Assembly: GCA_023229575.1 (NCBI GenBank) | Contig: JALNYZ010000020.1 | Coordinates: 1-64,000, forward strand | DNA from: Prolixibacteraceae bacterium | GTDB taxonomy: Bacteria; Bacteroidota; Bacteroidia; Bacteroidales; Prolixibacteraceae | Direction of reading: 5' to 3' | Length of the DNA: 64,000 nt | Shown: piece after piece, positions 7,877 through 16,634 of the stretch | Layout: each line of letters begins with the position of its first letter | How positions within the stretch are numbered: position 1 is the stretch's first letter | Made by a program: the position numbers and the translations under genes | Notes under the pieces: generated by a model | What the model was told of the DNA's origin: nothing | The model's database searches: none | Seen by the model: only the letters and a program-made list of their open reading frames with translations

Positions 7877-8620
7877 CTAGTTCATAAATCCCTGTTGTAT
7901 CAATACTTCCAACAGCATATTTGAAAACAGTTCGTTGTCCGATTTTTTGTAGCGAATATCTGTAAACACCTGCGCAAGTGACTGCTTACTGTTTTCTGCA
8001 ACAAATCTTCTATTCTCCGCCAGTTGCTCTTTCACGGAATATAGTCGGGCAATATCATCATCGTTGTAATCCTGATAAGTCTCTTTGTGAACAATCGCCT
8101 CCAAAGGCAAACGATCAGTGAGAGCGGGTTCTTCGTCAGGCCAACCCAGGGTCACGGTCGTAACTGGAACTACCCCTTTGGGAAGATGCAGGATGTCAAT
8201 GATTTTCCCGGCCAGGTAAGTTGTGGTACCAAGATAACAAATGCCAAGACCTTCACTTTCAGCGGCTACGCAAACATTTTGGGCAACCAGCAGGGCATCA
8301 ATGGCTGCTGTGAAAAAGGAGAGAAAATTGTCGTAACCGGGATCGGCATGGCTGCGTTTGCACCACAAATTAAACCGGTTGAAATCGGCGCAAAAGGTTA
8401 GTACAACCGGCGCATTTTTCACCATTGGCTGGTTAAAATGGCAGCCCGACAACAACTCCTTCATTTTCGGATCCCGGTTAACTACGATACTGTAAACCTG
8501 CATATTGCCGGTAGTGGAGGCTCTACAACCGGCCTCAAGGATCTTGCTCAGCTGTTGATCTGAGATATCCGATGTAGTATATTTCCGAATGGTACGGTGT
8601 TGCAATAGGGTATCCAACAT
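7877..8620 (-). CDS. Nitroreductase family NAD(P)H oxidoreductase
   Basis: A 247-residue flavoprotein of the NfsA/Frp type. The N-terminus has the FMN-phosphate-binding segment HRTIRKYTTSDIS and the pattern EAGCRASTTGNMQ; later come FTAAIDALLVAQNVCVAAESEGLGICYLG and the turn TLGWPDEEP, all standard in this family. The usual role is two-electron reduction of quinones or nitro compounds using FMN; the physiological substrate is unknown. It is the first gene of a two-gene minus-strand operon with the LPS-kinase-like gene. Confidence 0.87.
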   Translation of the reverse strand: MLDTLLQHRTIRKYTTSDISDQQLSKILEAGCRASTTGNMQVYSIVVNRDPKMKELLSGCHFNQPMVKNAPVVLTFCADFNRFNLWCKRSHADPGYDNFLSFFTAAIDALLVAQNVCVAAESEGLGICYLGTTTYLAGKIIDILHLPKGVVPVTTVTLGWPDEEPALTDRLPLEAIVHKETYQDYNDDDIARLYSVKEQLAENRRFVAENSKQSLAQVFTDIRYKKSDNELFSNMLLEVLIQQGFMN

Positions 8621-8812
8621 AGATTAGAATTTGGCACAAAGATAAAAGCAATAACCCAAAGATAAATAATTTTCTTACCGGTCCCTGAGGAAGGTGGTAT
8701 CTGAAATCGAAGGGCCGGAGGGTATATTTTGGATTTGGGACTGACAGTAGTCTCCTGAGGTCCACTTCTTTTCATTTTTTTCTATTTTTCTACATTCATT
8801 CCAATTTTGTAT

Positions 8813-8820
8813 TAGCTTTG
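8813..8820 (+). promoter_or_regulatory. Bacteroidota -7 box for the sigma factor gene
   Basis: TAGCTTTG is a perfect match to the housekeeping -7 consensus TAnnTTTG, 62 bases upstream of the sigma factor ATG. It suggests basal transcription of the PUL regulatory pair. A -33 element at the usual spacing is not obvious. Confidence 0.45.
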
Positions 8821-8882
8821 AACCATAGGAGCGAACTATATTCCGAACTTCCGAAACAAAACCATTTGTACTGAAAGAATTA

Positions 8883-9473
8883 ATGGAGAACGATCATCTC
8901 TGGAGGCAATTTATAGAGGGTAGTGATCAAGCATTTTACCTTCTTTACGATCAGTATGCGGATAAACTGTATAAATATGGAATCCATTTTTCAGACGATA
9001 AAGATTTTATAAAAGATTGTATCCATGATCTTTTCCTCGACTTGCATAAATACCGGAAAAAGCTTTCAGAAACTACCAATGTCCAGTTTTACCTGTTCCG
9101 GTCCCTTCGTCGGATCATCCACAAGGAACATGTACGGGTACTCCCAATTGTCAGGACCGAAAGAGATTATACGGTTAACGAGATGCCTGTTTTCTCTCAT
9201 GAAGATTACCTTATTGCAACTGAAACCAAGACAGAAGTATATAGAGCATTGAATGCTGCGATGAAAAAACTCACTGACCGACAACGCGAAGGGCTTTCTC
9301 TCAAATTTGAACATGACCATACCTATTCTGAAATCTCTGAGATCATGGGCATCTCCGTTGAGTCTACCCGCTCAATCATTTACCTCGCATTAAAGCAGCT
9401 TCGAAAGAGCATTGACGTCAAAGGCAACTCCATCCAATTATTGATTTTTCTTTCACATTCCCCATGTTCGTAG
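8883..9473 (+). CDS. ECF RNA polymerase sigma factor of the PUL
   Basis: A 196-residue extracytoplasmic-function sigma-70 factor of the Bacteroides-expansion type. Region 2 covers roughly residues 10-75 (AFYLLYDQYADKLYKYGI, then DKDFIKDCIHDLFLDLHKY). Region 4 covers about 125-185, with KKLTDRQREGLSLKFEHDHTYSEISEIMGISVESTRSIIYLALKQLRK as a helix-turn-helix for the -35 element. It should be held by the FecR-type anti-sigma encoded next and released when SusC senses its ligand, turning on the susC operon. The order sigma, anti-sigma, susC, susD is canonical. Confidence 0.93.
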   Translation: MENDHLWRQFIEGSDQAFYLLYDQYADKLYKYGIHFSDDKDFIKDCIHDLFLDLHKYRKKLSETTNVQFYLFRSLRRIIHKEHVRVLPIVRTERDYTVNEMPVFSHEDYLIATETKTEVYRALNAAMKKLTDRQREGLSLKFEHDHTYSEISEIMGISVESTRSIIYLALKQLRKSIDVKGNSIQLLIFLSHSPCS

Positions 9474-9575
9474 AGCTCTTTAAATTAGGCCACTAAGAAA
9501 TATTTCCAAAAAATGTTATTTTTTTCATCTATGTTTTGGGCTTTTTCTGCTTTCTAATAATAACTAGACAAGACG

Positions 9576-10742
9576 ATGAAAAAAAAATCTAAAATTCGTG
9601 CTGAAGAATTATTAGCCACGGAAAATTTCTCCGATGAACTTTTATTGCAAAATGAGAAAGCCGGGAAAGTTGACGAAAATGAAACCCGTATTGCCCGAAA
9701 TATTTATTCTTTTCTGCGCAAATCCAATGCAGAGCTAACTCATTCAGGGAAAGAGCAGACTAAAAATCGAATTAATTTTTCAATCCGAAAGCTTTCCATT
9801 AGACGATTATTTGTAAGGTGGTCTGTTGCTGCTACCCTATTAACGGCGGTTATTATAACTTCAATTGGTTATTTCCGGGTCAATTCGACTACGGAAATTG
9901 TCCATTTTGCGCAAACCCTTGATAATATTAAGGCCGGAAACAGTACCCGTATCATTCTCCTGGATGGAGAAGAGGTGCGAATAGACAAGAAAATATCCCA
10001 GATAAAGTATGATGCCAAAGGGGAGAATATATTGATCGATTCGGAACAGAAAATTGCCCAGAAAACAAATGATCAGATAGCAGTTTATAATACAGTAATT
10101 GTCCCCAACGGAAAAAGAACCCAAATTACCTTATCGGAAGGGACAAAAGTCTGGCTGAACTCAGGGTCAAAACTTGTTTATCCGGCCATGTTTGCAGAGA
10201 ACAAACGTGAAGTTTACATTGACGGGGAGGCTGTATTTGATGTTACGCACATGAATGATAAACCATTTGTTGTTAGTACAAAAGATTTTGATATCAAAGT
10301 TGTGGGAACCGTTTTCAATGTAAATTCCTATTCAGGTGATGAAAATTCGAGTGCCGTATTGGAACAGGGGAAAATTGAGCTTGTTTATAAAGGCACTTCC
10401 ATTTTATCCAAAGAAAAACGGGTTATCTCTCCTGGAACTATGGTTGTTTACGACCATCAACAAAAAACCATGGCCCAACAAAAGGTAAACCCACAAAAAT
10501 ATTTGTCCTGGCGTGAAGGATATTTGACACTCAACAGTGAAAAACTGATCGATATCCTACGGAAATTAAGTCGTTATTATAATATTGAGATGATCATAAC
10601 GGATGAACATCTAAAAAATGAAACCTTTTCGGGATACCTGGATCTAAAAAACTCGCCGGAAGAGGTGTTGTCTGTTATTAATGAAACCACTTTGTTTTCC
10701 TATACAACAGATCATGAAAAAATATTTATTAACCCAAAATAA
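9576..10742 (+). CDS. FecR-type anti-sigma factor
   Basis: A 388-residue inner-membrane regulator. A cytoplasmic N-terminus of about 80 residues should bind the sigma factor, and a single transmembrane helix lies near residues 83-101 (SVAATLLTAVIITSIGYF). The periplasmic FecR domain contains GKRTQITLSEGTKVWLNSGSKLVYP and ends with GTVFNVNSY. The C-terminal DUF4974-like domain has SEKLIDILRKLSRYYNIEM and ETFSGYLDL. It passes the signal from the SusC N-terminal extension to the ECF sigma factor. The start ATG follows an A-rich stretch and is preceded by about 100 non-coding bases. Confidence 0.93.
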   Translation: MKKKSKIRAEELLATENFSDELLLQNEKAGKVDENETRIARNIYSFLRKSNAELTHSGKEQTKNRINFSIRKLSIRRLFVRWSVAATLLTAVIITSIGYFRVNSTTEIVHFAQTLDNIKAGNSTRIILLDGEEVRIDKKISQIKYDAKGENILIDSEQKIAQKTNDQIAVYNTVIVPNGKRTQITLSEGTKVWLNSGSKLVYPAMFAENKREVYIDGEAVFDVTHMNDKPFVVSTKDFDIKVVGTVFNVNSYSGDENSSAVLEQGKIELVYKGTSILSKEKRVISPGTMVVYDHQQKTMAQQKVNPQKYLSWREGYLTLNSEKLIDILRKLSRYYNIEMIITDEHLKNETFSGYLDLKNSPEEVLSVINETTLFSYTTDHEKIFINPK

Positions 10743-10785
10743 TACGCCTATTGAAAACTAGAAAAACTTATGAAAATGTAAAAAA

Positions 10786-10818
10786 AAGCTTGCAGATGTT
10801 GCAACCATCCGCAAGCTT
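10786..10818 (+). terminator. Hairpin between fecR and susC
   Basis: AAGCTTGCAGATG at 10786-10798 pairs with CATCCGCAAGCTT at 10806-10818 around a 7-base loop, with one A-C mismatch in a 13-base stem. An A-run precedes it and an AT-rich tract follows. It lies between the regulators and susC, so it could end the regulatory transcript or stabilise the 5' end of the susC message. The following T-tract is interrupted (CAAATTTTAATTT), so strict intrinsic termination is uncertain. Confidence 0.6.
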
Positions 10819-10865
10819 CAAATTTTAATTTACATCGCCTGACAGCGATATTAATAAACCAAAAG

Positions 10866-13800
10866 ATGAACAAATGTATGAAAAAAAATGACACTTGGAC
10901 GACTAATTTCCTTCAAAATAGTTTTTTCAAGAAGGTTTTTAAGGTTATGAAAATTACAGTATTTATTCTCCTCCTTACGATTAGCAGCGCCATTGCCAAA
11001 TCTTCGTATTCCCAAAATACGAGACTGACGCTGCATTTGGAGAATGTGACAATTCAGAAAATCTTCGATGAAATACAGAAGAAGAGTGAGTTTATTATTT
11101 TTTATAAAGATGATCAGGTTAATCTCAACCATCTATCAAATGTAGATGTTGAAGATGCAACGGTCGATCAGATTTTGGACCAGGCCTTAAAAGGGACTGG
11201 CCTGGGATACCGGATTATGGATCGTCAGATAGTGATTTCAACGGATAAAATAAAGGAGTTGCCATCTCTAGAAAAATCTAAAACAACATCTGAGCAAAAA
11301 AAAGGAATCTCCGGTACTGTAAAAGACAGCCAAGGCCTTCCTTTACCTGGCGTTTCCGTTGTTGTAAAAGGAACTACTACCGGAATTATTACTGATTCAA
11401 ATGGACAATATTCACTTTCAAATATTTCTGAAAATTCGATTTTGCAATTTTCATTTATAGGAATGAAAAAACAGGAAGTGGCGGTTGGAATTAAAACAAC
11501 AATTAACGTTACCCTTGTTGAGGAAACAATAAACATTAACGAAGTTGTTGCCGTAGGGTATGGTACAACGCCCAAAGAAACAATGACTGGCGCCATAAGT
11601 TCGGTTAAAGGTGCAGTCCTCAATGAGGCACCGGTGGCTAATGTGAGCAATAGCCTTGCCGGACGTTTGTCTGGGTTGATCTCAGTTACAGGGAGTGGAG
11701 AACCCGGTAATGATGGCTCGACTTTGAGGATCCGTGGGGTAAACACTTTAGGGGACAACGATGTACTTGTTGTTGTTGATGGAGTTGCTGGTCGTAGCTT
11801 AGACCGAATAGACCCCAACACCATCGAAAGTCTTACTATTTTGAAAGATGCGTCGGCTGCCATCTATGGTTCGCAGGCCGCAAATGGGGTGATTTTGATT
11901 ACCACCAAACGGGGTAGCATTGGCAAACCCATAATTACATTTAAGGCTGACTACGGTTTTAACCAACCTACGCGCATCCCAAAAGTGACAGATGCTCCTA
12001 CTTACGCTACCATGATAAACGAAATGAGTTATTATAATGGGGCAAATAAACCAACTTATACCGATGAAGAAATTCAAAAATTCAAGGATGGAAGCGACCC
12101 ATTGCGATATGGAAATACAAATTGGTATGCCGAAGTATTAAAACCTTGGACACCACAAAGTTCTTACAATGCTTCAATATCCGGAGGATCGGAATCATTG
12201 AAATTTTTTGTGGCATTGGGTGTTAAATCGCAGGAAGGAAATTACCGCAATAGTGCTTCTTCCTATAATCAATATGATTTCCGCAGCAATTTGGACGGAA
12301 CTATTAATAAATACATGACTATTGCTTTTGATGTATCAGGGCGAATGGAGGATAAGAAATTTCCAACAACCAGTTCTCAGGGAATTTTTGGGGCTGCAAT
12401 GAGATCTCTGCCTACATTACCCTCTAAATACGACGATGGAAAACCTGGGCCGGCGAATGAAAGCGGACAAAATCCTATCGTTCTTGGAACGAATCTTCTT
12501 GGCTATGACAATAGTCAAATGTACGTATTTAACAGTAACCTGAAGCTGAATGTCAAAATTCCAGGAGTGAATGGTCTGTCAATGAGTGTTAATGCATCAT
12601 TTGACAACAACTCTTATTATAGAAAATATTGGAAAAAACCTTACTACCTCTTTTCCTGGGATAAAGTAACTGTAGATGCAAATGGAAATCCTGTGCTTGT
12701 AAAAATAAGCCCGGGGGTTAAAACTGCGGAGCTCGACCAATGGTCTACGCAATCGTTGGGTATCACCCTTGTTGGCTTAATAAATTATCAAACAACCATT
12801 GCCAAAACCCATCATGTAAGGTTAATGCTGGGGAGTGAAAGCAGGTCGGGAAAGGGCCTTAATTTTTCTGCTTCCAGAAGGGATTATGCCAGCGATGCTT
12901 TAGATATATTAAATGCTGGCGGGGCCACAAGGATTGGCAATACAGGTACTGGATCAGTATCTGCCCGCTTAAGCTATATTGGCAGGTTCAATTATGATTA
13001 TAAACAAAAATATATTGCTGAGTTATTGTTTCGTTATGACGGATCTTACAATTTTCCTGAGGATCATCGATGGGGATTTTTCCCTGGCATAAATGCTGGT
13101 TGGAGAATTTCTGAAGAAAGGTTTTTTAAAGAGAATGTCAAGTTTGTTGATAATTTGAAACTAAGGGGTTCATTTGGAAGAACCGGAAATGATCGTATTG
13201 CTGAATGGCAATACCTGAGCTCTTTTGGCTATGGTACGCCTAGTATGGGTACTGGCAATTTTGGCCCAATCAAATTTGTTACCGGAAGCGGAGTTGAAGA
13301 ACAAACCTTATATGAAACGCGCATTGGTAATCCTAGTATTACATGGGAAATCGCCGACCAGATGGATGTTGGTTTTGAGTCATCTTTGTTCAAAAATAAA
13401 TTATCGATAGAAGGTTCCTACTTTTATTATAAGCGTTCAAATGTATTGGTTAAAAGGAATGCGTCCATTCCTGTTTCTACAGGTTTAAGCCTACCGCTGG
13501 AAAACATTGGAAAGGTACATAACCAGGGTTTTGATTTCGATGTCACTTACCGGGATAGGATAAATAAGCTTAACTATTCCATCAATTTGAACGGTGGTTA
13601 TACGAAAAACGAAATCGATTTCTGGGACGAACCGGGAGGAGCACCTATTTGGCAACAATCAACAGGTCGACCTGTAAATACCAATTTATATTATCTGGCT
13701 GACGGAGTGTTTGTCGATCAGGCAGATGTAGATGCAACTGCTGCAAAATGGGTAGGTGCTAAGCCGGGCGACCTAAAATTTAAAGACGTAAGCGGAGATG

Positions 13801-14345
13801 GAAAGATCGATGCCAATGATAGGGTAAGAAACGACAAAACAAACATTCCAACAATCACAGGTGGGATGGGTATAAATATGGATTATAAAGGATTTGACCT
13901 CTCCATACTATTGCAATCCGCTATTGGCGCTGTTAACTATGGTTTCACCGATTCAGGGTCTCTTGGTAACTATCTGCAAAGTTATGCCGATGGAAGATGG
14001 ACGCAGGATAATCCAAGTGCAACGAAGCCAAGAGCATATAGTACAGGCGATAAGTATTGGAATAATCCGAACGTTGGTTTACAAACTGACTATTTCCTCT
14101 TGAAAACTGATTATTTGAGGCTGAAAAACCTACAGTTAGGCTATACTTTGCCAAAAATGAGTCTGTCAAAAGTTGGTATAGAAAGAATTAGGGTGTACCT
14201 AAGCGGATATAATCTACTGACATTTAGTCCTGATTATAAGGATTTTGATCCAGAGTCTTCCGGTTCTACCAGTGGAAACCGATTCGCTTCTCACAGCTAT
14301 CCATTGTTGCGGGTGATATCGGCAGGGGTAACAATATCTTTATAA
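10866..14345 (+). CDS. SusC/RagA TonB-linked outer-membrane transporter with signalling domain
   Basis: A 1159-residue TonB-dependent glycan importer. After a signal region ending near SSAIAKSSYSQ come a secretin/TonB N-terminal (STN) domain at about 52-125, used for signalling to FecR, a carboxypeptidase-regulatory-like domain at about 148-225 (GISGTVKDSQGLPLPGVSVVVKG is split: GISGTVKDSQG then PLPGVSVVVKG), a TonB box region, the plug (NEVVAVGYGT, then LRIRGVNTLGDNDVLVVVDG), and a C-terminal barrel ending in TISL. The STN domain fits the adjacent ECF/FecR pair. It should form the import complex with the next gene product. ATG 10866 is used; the inner ATG at the MKITVF segment is an alternative. 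Confidence 0.95.
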   Translation: MNKCMKKNDTWTTNFLQNSFFKKVFKVMKITVFILLLTISSAIAKSSYSQNTRLTLHLENVTIQKIFDEIQKKSEFIIFYKDDQVNLNHLSNVDVEDATVDQILDQALKGTGLGYRIMDRQIVISTDKIKELPSLEKSKTTSEQKKGISGTVKDSQGLPLPGVSVVVKGTTTGIITDSNGQYSLSNISENSILQFSFIGMKKQEVAVGIKTTINVTLVEETININEVVAVGYGTTPKETMTGAISSVKGAVLNEAPVANVSNSLAGRLSGLISVTGSGEPGNDGSTLRIRGVNTLGDNDVLVVVDGVAGRSLDRIDPNTIESLTILKDASAAIYGSQAANGVILITTKRGSIGKPIITFKADYGFNQPTRIPKVTDAPTYATMINEMSYYNGANKPTYTDEEIQKFKDGSDPLRYGNTNWYAEVLKPWTPQSSYNASISGGSESLKFFVALGVKSQEGNYRNSASSYNQYDFRSNLDGTINKYMTIAFDVSGRMEDKKFPTTSSQGIFGAAMRSLPTLPSKYDDGKPGPANESGQNPIVLGTNLLGYDNSQMYVFNSNLKLNVKIPGVNGLSMSVNASFDNNSYYRKYWKKPYYLFSWDKVTVDANGNPVLVKISPGVKTAELDQWSTQSLGITLVGLINYQTTIAKTHHVRLMLGSESRSGKGLNFSASRRDYASDALDILNAGGATRIGNTGTGSVSARLSYIGRFNYDYKQKYIAELLFRYDGSYNFPEDHRWGFFPGINAGWRISEERFFKENVKFVDNLKLRGSFGRTGNDRIAEWQYLSSFGYGTPSMGTGNFGPIKFVTGSGVEEQTLYETRIGNPSITWEIADQMDVGFESSLFKNKLSIEGSYFYYKRSNVLVKRNASIPVSTGLSLPLENIGKVHNQGFDFDVTYRDRINKLNYSINLNGGYTKNEIDFWDEPGGAPIWQQSTGRPVNTNLYYLADGVFVDQADVDATAAKWVGAKPGDLKFKDVSGDGKIDANDRVRNDKTNIPTITGGMGINMDYKGFDLSILLQSAIGAVNYGFTDSGSLGNYLQSYADGRWTQDNPSATKPRAYSTGDKYWNNPNVGLQTDYFLLKTDYLRLKNLQLGYTLPKMSLSKVGIERIRVYLSGYNLLTFSPDYKDFDPESSGSTSGNRFASHSYPLLRVISAGVTISL

Positions 14346-14375
14346 TATTTATATACTATTTAATTTACATATATC

Positions 14376-16157
14376 ATGAAACTACGATTTGTAATTTATA
14401 TATGCACTGTGTGTATGTTAATGCAGTTGCAATCATGTAAAAATGATTTAAACTTAACCCCTGTAGATCAATTCGCTGCCGAGAATGTGTGGAATAATGC
14501 CAGTACCATTAGAGTGTATATTAACAACATTTATACTGGTGTTCCGCATGGTTATGGTAATATTATGCTTTCGACAGTATCTGATGAATCTGTTTGGTTT
14601 GCTGATGCAACAATTTCCCGCATAACAAGAAGCGAAATTACTCCTAGCGATTTACTTTATTTTGACCTCAGGGTCGGGAATTATGGAAATGGTTACAGGC
14701 TCAAAACAATGAACATGGAAAGGGTTTATACGTTTATACGCTATGCCAATTTATTCTTTTCGAATATCGATAATTCTGCTGTGGATGTACCTACCAAAAA
14801 TATCTTCAAAGGTGAGGTGTTTTTTCTGAGGGCCTTTATGTATCACAATCTGGTCGCCACTTATGGTGGAGTTCCCATTATCACCAAGGTTTATGGTTTG
14901 AATGACGATTACGCAGCGCCTCGAAATACTTATGCAGAATGTATAAAGTTTATTTCAGACCAATGCGATAGTGCAGCCTTTTATTTACCTCTGAAACAAG
15001 TTGGGGGGGACAATATTGTTCGGGCTACTAAAGGGGCGGCCATGGCTTTAAAATCAAGAACTTTGCTTTATGCTGCAAGCGATTTGTACAATAATGAAGC
15101 TGCATGGGCAGGTGGTGTAAACAAGGAATTGGTGGGTTATGTTGGCGGTAATAGAACAGAACGTTGGACAGCTGCTAAAAACGCTGCCAAAGCGGTTATC
15201 GATTTAGGCGTGTATTCTTTGTATAAACCTACCCCTGCATCTACTGATGAGGCCATCAAAAATTATTCTGACATTTTTCTGTTGAACGAAACAACGGAAG
15301 ACATTTTTATACGAAGGTTTACTTCAAACCTATATGATGGATACGAGTACGCCCCGGGAAGATGGAACCTGCCTGCAGGTTATAGAGGTAATGGAGCAGC
15401 CCAGGTTATCGGCCAATTGGTTGATGATTATGAATTTACCGATGGCACTGCCTTTTCATGGTCTAATCCCATTCATGCTGCGAACCCATATGTAAAACGT
15501 GACCCCAGATTATATTCTTCTATCTTTTATGAAGGCGCTTCCTGGAGGGCCCGCCCGCCGCAATATATGCCCAAGGATCCTATTGGTAAAATTCAATTGG
15601 GTGTTTGGCAAACATCAAAAACAGGGGTAACAAAAGGTATCGATAATGGACTGACTGGTTATTACATGCGGAAATTTATGGATCCGACAGTGGAAGATCC
15701 ACAAAATACAACGCAAGCAATACCATGGCGTTTTATTCGTTATGCTGAAGTAATTTTGAACTATGCAGAGGCCTGTATCGAACTTGGAGAGGAAACCGAA
15801 GCTTTAACCTGGCTCAATAAAATACGGACCAGGTCTAAAATGCCACTTATTACCACTACAGGTTCTGCATTACGGCAAAGCTGCCGTCATGAACGACGCA
15901 TAGAGTTAGCTTTTGAAGACCACCGGTATTTTGATATTAGAAGATGGATGATAGCAGACCAGGTTTATGTGAATCCGGAGATTACCAAACCAGTCTATAA
16001 GTGGAATGGTACCTCCACAGACGTTTCACCAACTTATGGAATTTCTTATGAAACAGGGACATTCAGAAGGTTATGGCTTCCAAAGTCCTATTTTCTTCCC
16101 TTCGCTTTAGATGAAATGAATAGAAATAATAAGTTGGTACAAAACCCACTTTACTAA
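14376..16157 (+). CDS. SusD/RagB glycan-binding lipoprotein
   Basis: A 593-residue surface lipoprotein with a lipobox at MQLQSC, lipidated on Cys21. The SusD/RagB pattern is clear: an N-terminal helix-rich domain with TPVDQFAAENVWNN, the TPR region YTFIRYANLFFSNID, KGEVFFLRAFMYHNLVATYGGVPII, and the C-terminal motifs WRFIRYAEVILNYAEACIELG and ALRQSCRHERRIELAFEDHRYFDIRRW. It lids the SusC barrel and captures oligosaccharides. It lies 30 bases after susC in the same operon. Confidence 0.95.
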   Translation: MKLRFVIYICTVCMLMQLQSCKNDLNLTPVDQFAAENVWNNASTIRVYINNIYTGVPHGYGNIMLSTVSDESVWFADATISRITRSEITPSDLLYFDLRVGNYGNGYRLKTMNMERVYTFIRYANLFFSNIDNSAVDVPTKNIFKGEVFFLRAFMYHNLVATYGGVPIITKVYGLNDDYAAPRNTYAECIKFISDQCDSAAFYLPLKQVGGDNIVRATKGAAMALKSRTLLYAASDLYNNEAAWAGGVNKELVGYVGGNRTERWTAAKNAAKAVIDLGVYSLYKPTPASTDEAIKNYSDIFLLNETTEDIFIRRFTSNLYDGYEYAPGRWNLPAGYRGNGAAQVIGQLVDDYEFTDGTAFSWSNPIHAANPYVKRDPRLYSSIFYEGASWRARPPQYMPKDPIGKIQLGVWQTSKTGVTKGIDNGLTGYYMRKFMDPTVEDPQNTTQAIPWRFIRYAEVILNYAEACIELGEETEALTWLNKIRTRSKMPLITTTGSALRQSCRHERRIELAFEDHRYFDIRRWMIADQVYVNPEITKPVYKWNGTSTDVSPTYGISYETGTFRRLWLPKSYFLPFALDEMNRNNKLVQNPLY

Positions 16158-16634
16158 AAAGTAAATGTTGAGGGTATATTGCCAATAGGAGATTTTGTTA
16201 TCTTCAGTTCCGACTGATTCTTAAAATATACTCGTTTTTTTTACGTTTCAAATCAATCAAAAAAACACGTAACAGGAGCTGGGTTCGTTTATAGAGCCTA
16301 GCTCCTCAACGTGAGCAATTCCTGTAGATACATTAGCGAATGCCACAGTGAAATAGTCCTGCAACTTTGCTATCTAATTAGGTTCAAGGATACTGTTCCT
16401 GCGTATGTAAAACTTGCATACTAATTTATCAAAACCCCTTTCCCCTATTGTTGAAGGATGCGATCCGAGCAGAAGTGTTATTGATTCTTATGGTATGTCC
16501 AAGTCCCCGATCTGTATTTGATAAGGATTCAAGCCTTGCTCAAAAAATTATAAAGCTGTAATCTATTCTGATATGAACAAGATTATTGTCTACTCAAAAT
16601 GAAAATATTTTATTTAGAATAAAAGAAGGAATCA
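16158..16634. other. 477-bp non-coding gap with imperfect hairpin
   Basis: No convincing gene or gene remnant was recognised in any frame. The main structure is an imperfect inverted repeat: CACGT 16266-16270 plus AGGAGCT 16274-16280 pair with AGCTCCT 16300-16306 plus ACGTG 16309-16313, leaving a small internal loop. It may mark the end of the susCD transcript, which would put the enzyme genes downstream on a second or processed transcript. Confidence 0.5.
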
